DNA of 64,000 bases from positions 14,214,273 through 14,278,272 of the forward strand of contig NC_092863.1 in the NCBI RefSeq assembly GCF_032062135.1. The letters are read 5' to 3'. Positions 26,801-55,676 of the stretch are shown here, in pieces. Origin of the DNA: Pyxicephalus adspersus (Eukaryota; Chordata; Amphibia; Anura; Pyxicephalidae). The position numbers were made by a program, and so were the translations under genes. Below the pieces are notes generated by a model that did no database searches, was not told where the DNA came from, and saw only the letters and a list, made by a program, of their open reading frames with translations. Every line of letters begins with the position of its first letter. Position 1 is the first letter of the stretch.

Positions 26801-27021
26801 TTGGGGGGCTGCTAATCTTGGCATTGTTTGTGATTGCCATGTGGAAGGTGAGTTGCAAAATGGCCGCCATCACCTCTAATGGGTTTCCATAACAACTACT
26901 CTAATAAAAGTAGTATCTATTCTCCTAAATCTAACATATCATTTTCTAAATTTTGCAGCTTGGATTCTTCAGGAGGACGCGACCACCGACAGACGACGGG
27001 GAGTTAACCACTGGCAAATAA
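8874..27021 (+). CDS. ITGA2B: Integrin alpha-IIb (CD41), complete, 30 exons
   Basis: Alpha chain of the thrombocyte/platelet fibrinogen receptor; in the family it pairs with integrin beta-3 at the plasma membrane. Exons: 8874-9028, 10729-10859, 11519-11613, 12869-13037, 13456-13505, 14117-14162, 14307-14420, 14519-14563, 15283-15323, 15455-15505, 15873-15925, 16802-17010, 17637-17819, 18056-18101, 18642-18746, 18894-18949, 19229-19380, 19451-19576, 19696-19763, 19842-19989, 20263-20349, 20747-20826, 21187-21267, 21421-21526, 21784-21933, 22228-22395, 23110-23223, 23508-23609, 26725-26847, 26959-27021. All junctions are GT-AG, phases join without a stop, and the sum is 1038 codons, as in mammals (about 1039, also 30 exons). 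Signal peptide about 1-20 (mature start LNLD), FG-GAP beta-propeller about 21-470, thigh and calf domains to about 977, transmembrane helix about 996-1017, tail with GFFRR. The start has G at -3 and +4; a second in-frame ATG is 5 codons on. ITGAV is the main alternative, but FAM171A2 and GRN as neighbours favour ITGA2B. Confidence 0.95.
10271..10423 (-). mobile_element. Partial hAT-like element, same family as 4176-4792
   Basis: Read on the - strand it begins CAGGGGTGTCAAACTCAAAT and continues with ACACAGTGGGAC and AATTAAAAACTTAGAC, matching the left end of the element at 4176. It also shares the segment GGGAATTGTAGTAGC. It lies in ITGA2B intron 1. Confidence 0.65.
11769..12258. pseudogene. 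hAT transposon relic with broken BED-type transposase start, ITGA2B intron 3
   Basis: The right end reads, on the - strand, CAGGGGTTGGCAAACTTTTT; the left end has GGCAAACTCCGGTCC. Inside, on the + strand from 11931, translation gives a charged start (MPKEQKQRAA), then VFNPEWTEELLCV, a stop, and after it CNDTNSTFKLLNLKAHFDAK. This resembles the N-terminal BED zinc-finger segment of ZBED/GTF2IRD2-like hAT transposases (FN-EW, C-x-x-C, L-x-x-H). The stop and the absence of the rest mean it is a dead fragment. Confidence 0.65.
13169..13374. mobile_element. Palindromic MITE (AATTTAATAAAG-end family), ITGA2B intron 4
   Basis: The two halves are imperfect inverted copies: CTAATTTAATAAAGGCTGG and TCATCAGTGAAG on the left recur inverted on the right, with the segment GATCCAGCAAACCTGGAATG mirrored about the centre. 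Related copies are at 33399-33586 and 27621-27687. Confidence 0.65.
15000..15172. mobile_element. Decayed copy of the palindromic MITE, ITGA2B intron 8
   Basis: Short matches in the right order: CCAATGGAAAGGATCGT, AAGATGCATGAACGAGTGCT, GTACATACA and TGTCTACGTAG. Ends are eroded. Confidence 0.45.
16058..16302. mobile_element. Decayed copy of the palindromic MITE, ITGA2B intron 11
   Basis: Matches include GATGATTCTCGTCTGATCC, TCTCTATAGAACAGAATGG, GTGTACAGCACTCATTCG and a terminal GTGTGTAC. More diverged than the FAM171A2 copies. Confidence 0.45.
17352..17590 (+). repeat. Dispersed repeat copy, ITGA2B intron 12
   Basis: Has CAACCAGGGTTCTGTGGAAC, AGGTTCCTTGAGCCATTGAC, TATCTGTAAGAGGGGCATTC and AGGGTTCCTCAGAGGTAGA. 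Same family as 7365-7580. Confidence 0.6.
22228..22395 (+). other. ITGA2B: ITGA2B heavy/light chain cleavage region (exon 26)
   Basis: Exon 26 encodes a hydrophilic, poorly conserved linker with a dibasic site, HRVNKREEP, in the place where human alpha-IIb is cut by a furin-like protease into heavy and light chains. The next exon (23110-23223) begins NCKNSYCWEMEC and carries the light-chain cysteines. Cleavage is inferred from position and the KR pair. The site is not an ideal R-X-K/R-R furin consensus. Confidence 0.6.
22910..22975 (+). repeat. (TTA)n-led dispersed repeat, short copy
   Basis: TTATTATTAAACC is followed by GGATTTATATAGCGCCAAC and ATATTACGCAGAGCTGTACA. It lies in ITGA2B intron 26. 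Confidence 0.6.
25900..26167 (+). repeat. Purine-rich (GAAAA)n-like tract, ITGA2B intron 28
   Basis: About 270 bases almost entirely of A and G on the + strand, with only scattered T and C, built from GAAAAG, GTAAAA and GAAAGAAA blocks. Such tracts can form triplex or slipped structures. The rest of intron 28 (23610-26724) shows no gene. Confidence 0.8.
26725..27021 (+). other. ITGA2B: ITGA2B transmembrane helix and cytoplasmic tail (exons 29-30)
   Basis: Exon 29 encodes the membrane-proximal stalk and a helix beginning VWWIIRAIFGGLL (Trp996-Trp997 at the outer edge) and ending in MWK at 1018. Exon 30 encodes LGFFRRTRPPTDDGELTTGK. The GFFRR box is the conserved inner clasp (human GFFKR) that pairs with beta-3. 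Two oddities are visible: an arginine (residue 1000) in the outer third of the helix, and a distal tail that lacks the long acidic run of mammalian alpha-IIb and ends in lysine. Confidence 0.85.
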
Positions 27022-27089
27022 TGGATGATGACTTAAGTTCAATTAACGTCTTCATTTTGTTTTTTTTTGTAGTTTTTTTGAGACTACAC

Positions 27090-27095
27090 ATTAAA
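27090..27095 (+). terminator. ITGA2B: Candidate ITGA2B polyadenylation signal (ATTAAA)
   Basis: ATTAAA occurs 69 bases after the ITGA2B stop codon, following a T-rich stretch. It is the first plausible poly(A) hexamer downstream. Choice of site is inferred; a more distal signal cannot be excluded. Confidence 0.4.
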
Positions 27096-27372
27096 ATAAT
27101 AATTACATAGAAAGCTTGAGAGTATTAATAATGTTCATTATTATTTACATTATTTATGAACAATCCATAGCACCAAAGCAACCAGTAATATTCTTGCTCT
27201 CATTTCTCACTGCAGATTGGAAAGATCATTGGGGGCATCTGATTGGTTCTTTAAGACAGCATGAGGATCTTTTTCTTATCTAATGGGGTATGAGCTTTGT
27301 CCCCAGGTTATTTACTTTTTCTGCAATCCCAAGCTTCACATTATTTTGTCACAGCAGTCGCCAAAACACCCA

Positions 27373-27455
27373 CTTTTATTATTATTATTATTATTATTAT
27401 TAATAAGCAGGATTTATATAGCGCCAACATATTACGCAGCGCTGTACATTAAATA
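27373..27455 (+). repeat. (TTA)n-led dispersed repeat, short copy
   Basis: Ten or so ATT units are followed by AGGATTTATATAGCGCCAAC and ATTACGCAGCGCTGTACATT. It lies just downstream of ITGA2B. Confidence 0.65.
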
Positions 27456-27620
27456 GGCCCACTTTGGGTTAATTTAGTGGTGACTTCAACAACTCCGTCT
27501 TGTATGATGAAGGCCTAGCAATAATTCCAAGTACTGTCACATGGGAGGCAATCCTTATGCTTTGGAGCATCAGGTATTTTGCATCCGATAAACAAAAAGG
27601 CACGAAATCGCCACTTTTAA

Positions 27621-27687
27621 GTTTGCTGAATCCCTCAGGTTCTCCCATGATCTTCTCCAGTCTTGGAGAGCTTTAATAAATCAGGCT
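27621..27687. mobile_element. Half copy of the palindromic MITE, downstream of ITGA2B
   Basis: GTTTGCTGAATC, TCTTGGAGAGC and TTTAATAAATCAGGC match the right half of the copy at 33399-33586. The left half is absent. A further short end fragment is at about 40538-40564. Confidence 0.6.
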
Positions 27688-29439
27688 CTAAATGTTCAGG
27701 AGAGGTAAGGAGGAGGTATTGACATGCATTCAGACATGCATTGAAATGCTCTAGTAGGGGGTTGCAGTTGCTCCATGTTGCCCATACATTTGGAAAGCCT
27801 TCCCATTGAAGTCTATAGAAGCGGTTGTGTGGCCGGCCATCCCGACATGCTGAAGAGAGCTTCTGAAAAAGCATACTGCACCTGAACCACCTTAATCTGG
27901 TGACTTCTACAATTTGTTTTATTAATCATGGGATAATTTGGGTGGTTTAGTACTAGTTAAAAGTGCTTGACATAACCGCCCATCAGAACAGATTCATATG
28001 CTATGCAGGAAATGTAATTTTCAGGATTTGCATAGAGCAAAAACAAACCCCCCATGAAATCAAGACAACACATGACAGGGGATCTAACTCTAAATGAAAA
28101 AAAAAGTTTTTCGCTTGGGATTTACTTTACGGGTACATTTGCAGATAGTTATTGGCTACATGTGGTTCTGGGAATATGTAAATTGCTTTCAAACATACTT
28201 TACCTACATTATTTTGAGCTTGATGAGTGCTAATGGATTTATTAATGCAACAAATGGTATCGGAGAGAGCCCACTGGACTGTTTGCATGATATCTGAGAT
28301 TGGATGAATTCTCAAACAATTTTGGCTGCGTTCACAGGGAGCCAATTAAGGGTGATCTGGGGACAAAACGGCCTTCAATTACCAAAAATGCTTCTAACAT
28401 AAGTTAGAAATCCCAAATGAAATGCTGTCAGTGATGTAAAATTAAAGGACACTATGGATTTAGTAATTCCAGGGCTAGGGGTGTTCTACTTCACTCAGGC
28501 TTAAAGCAAAACTAAATCCAGGCTGAACCACCTGTCCACATTCCAGAGACAAGAGCAGCCATCTTACTTCTCTTCTTTTTTAGTTCCTCTTTAAATATCA
28601 CAAATAATCACAAAACTTTGGCTGTAGTCATGAAATGGAAGGTGTGTCCCTACCTCTTACTTTCTACCTATCATGTTGCTCCATCTGAAGCATTCTCCTG
28701 TCCAGGTCCAAGGTAGGGGGATGGGCCCTTGGCCCCCTGGGATCACAGGTAATAAGAGGATCAGAACACCACTGCATCAGTAAGTTTGGAAGGGGGGGGA
28801 CAGTTCCAGAGATCAGGTAAATAACTGTTTAGTTTGGAGCAGTTTTTTCACAAGAGATACTTTCTTCCCTTTTTATCTCTTAAACAGTTTGGTCTTCGTA
28901 CAGCCATTTATATTTCAGTCTGAGGTGAAAGTTTGTATTTCAAACACCAATAGATCTAGCCTATGTCGGATTAAATAGCAATCATGAATTTCTTTAACCT
29001 GTCTCATCACTACTCCCCCAATAGCCTTAGCCCCAGGATAGGCGGGCTTGGGTATCTTCACCTTGGGTGTTGGAGGACCTTGCTTTGACACTTCTCCTGA
29101 CATGCTTCCTTTGATGTTCCTCTGGTATTTATTTATTGCATTCACAAGGATATTGGCACAGATCAACTAACAGTTGCATTGATGGTGTTCAAGTGACACT
29201 TTTTGAACACCATCTGATTGCAGCAATATAGAAGTGTGCTATGTTACCAATAGTACTGTAATCATGGAGCAATGTGTGACAAGACATTCCTTGGACTATA
29301 CCAGGGCCAACTAGTGTAGCTACAGACCAATGGATTCTGATGGGGAATTTGGACTTGGACTGCGATCTCATGGCATATCTATACCACCTCTGATGGTCCT
29401 TTAGCTACAGAACCAAAGGCTCAAGTGCTGATTTTTGAC

Positions 29440-29575
29440 AAGGGCTCTTTAGAAGAAGCTCCTTTACATCAGGAGAATCTTTTTACATCAGACTCCCCAC
29501 CTTACACCAGATCATCTACTTTTACATCAGAGTATTCAACTTCACATCAAGGTCCCTCTTCACATTGGAGAGCTT
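29440..29575 (+). repeat. Minisatellite around TTTACATCAGA
   Basis: Five to six degenerate units: CCTTTACATCAGGAGAATC, TTTTTACATCAGACTCCCC, CCTTACACCAGATCATCTA, TTTTACATCAGAGTATTC and TTCACATCAAGGTCCC, spaced about 20-24 bases. Confidence 0.6.
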
Positions 29576-29599
29576 TAAATCACAATAAATCTATTCTAT

Positions 29600-29945
29600 T
29601 ATGCATCCATAATAACTATTTGTGTCTAGCATTCTATCTCTCTTCCATCTTCAAACATTCTCCCTCTTCTAATTTTCTATCACTCTCTCCATTCTACTTA
29701 TCCATCTATTTTTGTTTGTAACTATCATACTATCTCTCTTTCTTCTATTTCTCCAACTATCTATGATTCTCTTTCTCTCTCTCCATTTATCTATTGTTTT
29801 CTCTCTATCATTCTATCCACAAATGTATCATTCACTTTCTCTTTTGTCTCCAGCCATCTATCATTCTCTCCCTCACTATCCATCCACTTTATTGTTTTCT
29901 ATCTATCTATCTATCTATCTATCTGTCCATCTTTCTATCTCTAGA
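29600..29945 (+). repeat. TCTA/TCTC pyrimidine-rich low-complexity tract
   Basis: A long run of degenerate CTATC/CTCTTT units ends in a clean (CTAT)n run at about 29900-29923. Some hydrophobic-looking frames through it are artefacts of the composition. Confidence 0.75.
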
Positions 29946-30119
29946 TCTTTTGCTCTAAAAGTGTCTTATATTAAGCAATATTATCACACCAGTCAGTAGA
30001 CACACATAAAGTTATTAGACGCCCTGGACAAACAACTGCAGCCTAAGGAAATAGGAGTCTCAATCTTACATCATATAGATAAAACATCTGTGCTGGTCAG
30101 TGGGCACTAACAGCATAAT

Positions 30120-30270
30120 TATTTATTTATATTATTATTAATAAAATATATTTATAAAGCGCCAGCATATTACGCAGCGCTGTACATTAAATAGGGGTTG
30201 CAAATGACAGACAGATACAAACAATGGGGAGGAGAGGTCTTTGCCCAAAAGAGGTTACAATCTACTGAAT
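30120..30270 (+). repeat. (TTA)n-led dispersed repeat, long copy
   Basis: TATTATTATTAATAAAATA is followed by AAGCGCCAGCATATTACGCA, GCTGTACATTAAATAGG, AATGACAGACAGATACAAAC and GAGGTTACAATCTACTG. It lies about 170 bases upstream of the FAM171A2 leader. Confidence 0.65.
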
Positions 30271-30439
30271 TGTTTCAGAGCACCCAACATGAATTTAACT
30301 TTTTTCTAAGGATGTCAAGATATTACTAATATGACATCCTATTCATTATATAGCAACACATCACCAGGATGCAATGCAGATGGGGAATTATTGGTTGCTG
30401 AAGGTTACAGCTCTGTCCCTGCAATTTTTGTCTTGGCTG

Positions 30440-30769
30440 TACTTGTTGTTCCATGACCTGCAGGATGCCAGGGGTTCTGCAGCTTATAGGACAAGAGGCA
30501 GTGCCATGAGGGAGGGGGCAATGTCATCATTGGCAGCCACACAGCCCCTTGTATCTAGGAGCATTGCCTCTCACCTGAGTCTCCCCGGCACTGGCCCTGT
30601 GTGTCCAGCAGGTGGCGCTGAGTGGTATAGAATAGGGGGAGGTGTGGCACATGAGAGGCAGAAAGACAGAGGGAGGGGGAGAGAGAGGAGAGGAGCTGAG
30701 CTGTCTGTGGCTGGAGAAGAGCAAAAAAAAAAAAAAAAAAAAGAATGGAGGGGTGACGGTTGGGAAAGC
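30440..30769 (+). promoter_or_regulatory. FAM171A2: FAM171A2 5' flank/5'UTR with poly(A) run, tiny uORF and CTCF-like site
   Basis: The 330 bases before the start contain a perfect match to the CTCF core consensus (30605-30618), a purine-rich GA tract (about 30655-30720), 20 consecutive A residues (30723-30742) and a minimal upstream ORF, ATG GAG GGG TGA, at 30745-30756. That uORF ends 13 bases before the main ATG. No TATA box is evident. The transcription start is unknown, so which elements are transcribed is inferred. Confidence 0.5.
30605..30618 (+). promoter_or_regulatory. Perfect CTCF-consensus match
   Basis: CCAGCAGGTGGCGC matches CCASYAGRKGGCRS at all 14 positions. It lies about 150 bases upstream of the FAM171A2 start codon, in forward orientation. 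Binding is inferred. Confidence 0.6.
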
Positions 30770-49959
<19,190 letters not shown>

Positions 49960-50613
49960 TGAGGAATTTCTCAATTCTCGTTCTGTGTATAGGACATACC
50001 CCTCAAAGGACTGCGGGGAGAAAACGCAGGGATGGCCCCTGAATCCTGAAGGCCGGGCCGGAGAATGAAAAAGACCCTGCCCCCATCTCTCCCCTAACCT
50101 CGAGGCACAGCCCAAGCATTGGAGAGTTCCTGTGTGGAAGAGCAGAGGCACCGCGATCTATATACATCCAGAAACATACTTTGCCCACATGTCTACACAC
50201 ATACAGCCAACACGGTTACTAACATGCATTCATGTATATAATACACACTTGCAATATTCCTTACAAACATACACAGGTGTTTTAGGGTCCTCTGGTAACT
50301 GGGAGTCTATGACACTTCTTGGTGAGACCCTCAGTATGACCAGTCCCCTCTTTACAGAGGTGGAGCAAATCATTGATACCTTTGGACCTTTAACCTGACG
50401 ATGTCTTCTATTTCCCTTTAAATAGTCATACAAGGACAAGAGGAGCAGGCCCCGCTTGCTGGAACATGGAGAATCTTTTGGTTTCACCATCCTGTCCTGT
50501 GCGGAGGTCCTGATGTAGCAGGGCATTTTAACAGCCCATGGCATCTCCCAGTAACTCATGCTTTGTGGTCCTAGTGTTTTGTTTGTGTAAGGTGTGTGGA
50601 CAATCATAGCTTG

Positions 50614-50877
50614 CAATGCATTCTGGTCCATAATCCTCATTTAAAATAGCCATGTAACTACTGTTTTACAGGCTACACTGCATTGTGGTACCATTTAACC
50701 CCTTACCATGGAAACCACATCTACTTATCACAATGCATCAGTGTAACTCTTGCAATGCATTGTAACCATTGTGTACCCCCTTCCATCTTAATATTAACTA
50801 ATAACTTGCAATGCATCTTGGTTAACATACAGTAGTGTTAAGGTTGAGAGATTTAATGATCCTTTTTTTGCAATGCA
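50614..50877 (+). promoter_or_regulatory. Cluster of five CAATGCA (miR-33 seed-match) motifs
   Basis: CAATGCA occurs on the transcript strand at 50614, 50731, 50753, 50809 and 50871, each followed by T. It is the exact complement of bases 2-8 of miR-33 (7mer-m8 type). Four of five sit in a longer shared context, TTGCAATGCAT, often followed by a TGG within a few bases, which suggests local duplication. By chance about 0.02 copies of a given 7-mer would be expected in such a stretch. Confidence 0.55.
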
Positions 50878-51086
50878 TTATGGTCTTTGAAATTTGACGT
50901 TTCTAAAGAAAGTTTTCCGACTTTTACAAAGCATTCCAAATAATGTTGTTCTGATTATCCTTAGAGGGATGCTGTTTGTATTGCAAGGAGCTAGCCCCCC
51001 TAGCGATTTCCCAAGGAAAAACAGCACAAGAAATCAAGTGTATTTGTCATGTTTAAATAGTACTGCCGTTTGCTACAAACCTTAAT

Positions 51087-51092
51087 AATAAA
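51087..51092 (+). terminator. FAM171A2: Candidate FAM171A2 polyadenylation signal (AATAAA)
   Basis: Canonical AATAAA about 1.13 kb after the stop codon, followed within 30 bases by an A-rich run and TGTACTG. It fits the usual length of the 3'UTR. Assignment is inferred. Confidence 0.45.
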
Positions 51093-54061
51093 AGGTGAAA
51101 GAAAAAAAATTGTACTGCAAACTAGTGCGGGGGGTGGGCTTCATTACTATTTTACAGTTTAGCATGGGGTTTTGTATAAAGTACATAGTTTAAGTGCAGA
51201 TCTTTTGGTTTTTTTCACCTGGTTTCTGGTAAGTGGTGTTCTCAGTGTGCCTGATCACAAGACAAGGATTCCCAGCTCTTCAGTTTATTCTGCAATTCAG
51301 AATAAAACACACATGACCCTCTGCTCTCACTAGACTGTCAAAGCATTGTGTGTGTGCACATGGTAAGGTAAAAAGGCTGTAGTCCCTATTAAATGTAAAT
51401 AGGACCTATATTGAGGGATAATGTGCACAGCCATGGCTAGATTGTTAATCCTCTGATCTTCTGGTGTCAGAACAATCATGCAGATAATACAAATACTGAA
51501 CACCTGAGCTGTATACTCACTCTGAGTCAGGGAATCAGAAGGAATTAACCAGATTTCTGCACAAATTGTAAACATGAAGAGTAATGTACACATAGAAACA
51601 TACTCCAGGTCACTTAATATTTCTTTATATTAAAATTAAAACCAGCACCATTTACCATCTAAAGTCTATAGATGCTGATAAAAAACAACAACACAAGTAA
51701 TGGAATCTCACTCACCAAATGGATGTGATCATGGATTAATGAAGTGGTCAGTATTTCTCTGGTAATGCCGTCATCAGAGGTCTCACTCCAGGTGTCAGTC
51801 TGGGCTGTCAAAGGACTCTCTTTGTCAGGTTAAACACTCTCCACAGGATTAGGATCCTAACACTGCTGTTATCAGACTCCCAAGTGTCTGTCCAAACTTT
51901 CAGAAAGCTCTCCACTTCACATGATACCTGGATCAGCCATGTTACCAGGACAGGTAGGGTAACTCTCTAAGCAAATATAAACTTCAGGCATGCTGATAGT
52001 GTAGTTTATGCTGTTTTTGTTGCTGTGATTAAAACAAATCTGAAAAACAAACACTGAATAGCAGAGATTGTCTTTGTACAATCAGCCCCTCCCAACATGT
52101 TGCCCCTGCTCCCAAGCATCATCAGTAGGCTTATTGTTTGAGAATTTCCCTACCTGCCCAGTGGGTTAAGTGAGGAGGAGAGCTTTCCAATAGCTTGGAC
52201 AGACACTGATTTTATATAAGCCGGCAGAACTGGCAACATAGCAGTAACATGCTCGGCTGCAAAAGGCTCTAAAAAGAAGGTCAGAACACCAACCAGCCAA
52301 GCTGTATGATTTTATAACCAGGTCAGGAATGGTGGCCACCATTGTCTCAATGTATATAGACTTTTTACAAAGTTATATGGAGTGGAGTCCTATTTAAAAC
52401 TGTATATCAGGGCCAACAAATCATAAAAACATAGTACATGCACATTTCTGCAAGTGTTTTTCCTTTAACAATGCAGAAAATACAGACAATGGCCTGGTGA
52501 TCTGCCGGTAAGCTTTTAAGTTCAGGTAGTGAGCTGACAATGCTGCTTCTGCTGCACTGAAAATCTGTGTGGTGTTGTGAGCCTTGCATGCTTTTCTGTT
52601 AGACTACAGAACATCCAATCTTATGTAGAACAATGAATATAGAGACAGAACACTGAAAATGTGCATTTACTGCAGATGTGTAATGATTTTCCTATCATGC
52701 CTAGAAATACAAGGTAGCACCCCAAGCATTGGGGTACCAACCCTAACCATTTCTTTAATTCAACCTTTCCATTTTTTGATCTCTATTGCATAAAGGATTA
52801 TTATTTTGTAGTCCAGGATAAAAACTAGGAGGGCTCAGGATATCTGACACAGGTTCTCAAAAAGACTTTCAGACCAAAAGGAATCTATCACAAAGTAATA
52901 AGCGGTGATTTGAAACTCACGTTTTTGGAATTGTGGGCCACATATTAGTTTTTTTTATAGTGAGGCCACATTAGTTGCTTTTATTCTTCCACCTGGTATG
53001 GGGAACTATGTGACCTCTTCCTGTGCTGCTTGCACCTAATTGCTAAATACCAGGTCTGAACATCGTCACATGACATTGGGGTGACTTTGTTGCACCCTGT
53101 AAGCTCAGGTAGGGCTGTGAGGGTTTAGTTATTTAAACAGACATTCAAAGGATTTAAAGAGACCCTGTTTGAATGAGCAGAGAGACATCTCACATGGTAT
53201 TTTATGTTGTAAAGGATTTCTTCCCTTTAGTGTAATTAAAAAATTGTTTCTAGTAAGTCATTACTTTTGGTAACTGCCAAAATTTTTCTTTGTTGTGCCA
53301 CATCAGACGATAGACATTAATGGGACATTTCCAGAAACCTCATCCTGTATAAATTGGCTCACTTTCCACAACAGCATTGTGTGCAGAGGTCAACTGATTT
53401 ATTTACTAATTATTTATCATGTAAGAAATATGACTTCTGGATAGATGTTGGGTGTAATTAAGCTTTTTCCATAAAGTAAATTTTGTCCTGCTTACTTTTG
53501 GGAGCAAAGAATGATCACTGAATTGAGCAGAAAGACTAATAGCATACAGGGTAGTCATGAAGAATTCTCATTCCTCATAATTTTGCCATTTTTAACATAG
53601 ACATGATGGGTGGACAATTAGAGATGGGCAGCTAGGATTTTTAGATATCACTATGACAATAGATGGTTCCAGATATAGATTTCCTTCAAAGGGGTCCAAA
53701 AATGAAGGAGGTCAGCTATGATTTTGAATAAAATGTATGGTATACATGGTGATCGAGAAAGTAATTGGTTAGCTGCATGCTACCATAGGGAAAGCATTGC
53801 TTTTGTTAAACTTTACATCATCACTTTAATATGGAGCTAGCCTGGGAATTTTTAGTAGCTTGATCATGCTACTAAAACAGTGGCTGTCATCTTACATGGT
53901 ATCGGGGGGCCTCAAATGCAACCCCCTGACATTGCCAACATGCTGGACATAATGTTCTGTATATTAAGATCACTTTTATGTCCATCCCTTTGGTAAGAAC
54001 TGTTAGAGGCTTTTGACATACTGATTCTAACAATGGTCAAGGACTGGAGACACACTAGAGC

Positions 54062-54236
54062 AGTGTTTCCCGACCAGGATTTTGTACCGCTCAGGTCAGT
54101 TTAAGGGACACCTTCTTGGCTTTCTGTACAGGTGGCAATCTTCCCACCACATTAATATACTGTAAGTTGTGGATACAATAATTATACCAGAGGTTCTCTG
54201 AAGTTTTTTCAAGTGCAAAAAAGTTTGAGAAAGTCT
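54062..54236 (+). repeat. Dispersed repeat copy, FAM171A2-GRN spacer
   Basis: Has CAGTGTTTCCCGACCAGGAT, AATCTTCCCACCACATTAATA and GTGGATACAATAATTATACC. Shortened internally compared with 34748-35012. Confidence 0.55.
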
Positions 54237-55662
54237 GTACTAGAGGAAATGATGTTTAAGGACTGGGGATCCTCTGGAGGAAATGATAGTCAGGGACCGG
54301 AGACACAATACATTAGATAAGAGAATTGCTTGCATGCTGCAGAAATAAGAGACTGGGAACATGTTATATGAAGCTGGTAGAGATGTATACTGCTAATGTC
54401 TGAAGACCAAGGGCTGCACAAGTACAAAATAGCCACATGTGGTGCTTAGGGTCCACATCATGCACACCAGGTACAGCAAATAGCTCTTTACGCCATAGGG
54501 AGCCATTTATTTAGTATTCTGTTGCTACTTATATCAATGTGGCTACCCTAAATGCACTGCTTATATGCTTTAGTGTAGTTCTAGCCTGCTAAGGTGAGTG
54601 TAATCAAGTGATCATTCTCTCAGTGGCAGGGTGCTTAAATCAATCACATGTGTACCTGATGGTTATTGTAAACCTAATAATATGCTTTTTTTTATGTTGA
54701 ATGCGGTTAGTGTACAATATAAAATTAAGATATGTGAAAAGAAAACCCATCTCCAAAATCAGAATAGTAAACAATAGATAGAGGAAGTAATGAGGGTGTT
54801 TTGTCATCTTGTATGGTCTGAATTGGTCTCTCAAACAAGATCAATAAAAAAAAAAAAAAAAAAAAACACCTGGATCTTTGGTGTCAATGGGGTAAAATAG
54901 TAACTAGGACTTCCAGCAGGTAATATGTTTGTTAGGTCACTACAACAATTTGGATGTAATAAAAGGCTCAATACAGACAGATTTATTTTTAAAACCTTAG
55001 AAATGCCAAACAATACCCACAGAGGGCTTGGTATTTTTCCCCACTGATGACAATGTCTTGAAAGCAAGTTGCACACAATGCTTTCTATATAAGATTGATA
55101 ACATGAGCACACTTTTATTGGTACCCATTCCATACTTTGTTGTCACTAGGATATGTTTTGCTGTGCTTGAAAAGGCAAGACTACACTCTTGTTTTTTTCC
55201 CCCTTTCTCATCTAGTAGCTTACCTGGTAAATATTTTAGCAGAAAAGTACTAAATCATTTTTAGGGCTCTACGCAGTTTAGAAGAATTGATATAGGCTTT
55301 AATTTAGGACTGTAAGATCCTTTACTATAATATATACTAAAATCAGACAATTTTCTAAGAATGTGCGAAGGGCAGTAATTAACCATTTGGAAAGTTCCCG
55401 GGATGTCATGCCATTTCTACTTTATCTTAAAACATGCATGCACTCAGTGGAGGTCTAAAAAATTCTCACCCAGTTTTAGCTATAGTCACATCTTACGGAA
55501 AAGTTCTGGCATTGTCATAATGACATCTAGAGCATGAACCTTAAAAGTAGTTTGGCGCAAGAGTTACTTGATTCATTCAAAAGTTACCATTTTCCATTTA
55601 AAGTGCCAAATATACTAAATTCTGATTGTAATGATTTCTTGCCATGTATTTCTGCTTTGTGA

Positions 55663-55676
55663 CCACTAGATGGCAG
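55663..55676 (+). promoter_or_regulatory. Perfect CTCF-consensus match between FAM171A2 and GRN
   Basis: CCACTAGATGGCAG matches CCASYAGRKGGCRS at all 14 positions and is followed by CAGCA, also common at CTCF sites. It lies in the spacer between the convergent 3' ends of FAM171A2 and GRN. Binding is inferred. Confidence 0.6.

Larger units (their letters stand above)
27100..30440. other. ITGA2B-FAM171A2 spacer
   Basis: Holds the (TTA)n-led repeats, a half MITE, a minisatellite and a pyrimidine-rich tract. A minus-strand frame at 28915-29166 has no recognisable domain and no splice support. No gene is supported. Confidence 0.6.
49960..51110 (+). other. FAM171A2: FAM171A2 3'UTR (inferred)
   Basis: No further coding signal follows the TAA at 49957-49959. 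The sequence runs to an AATAAA at 51087-51092 just before an A-rich stretch; a second AATAAA lies at about 51300. Within it, 50614-50877 holds five copies of CAATGCAT (see separate entry). The 3' end is inferred from the hexamer only. Confidence 0.5.

Noticed and set aside
28915..29166. Minus-strand 83-codon frame with a Pro/Lys-rich middle
   Set aside because: It looks protein-like at first, but no domain, start context or partner exon was found; possibly a decayed repeat fragment.
29600..29999. Hydrophobic Ser/Leu/Tyr frames through the CTAT tract
   Set aside because: They are translations of a degenerate microsatellite, not a membrane protein.
30374..30769. In-frame N-terminal extension of FAM171A2
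   Set aside because: The frame is open, but it would bury the signal peptide at residue 130 and includes a Lys run from the poly(A) tract; the downstream ATG is far more likely.
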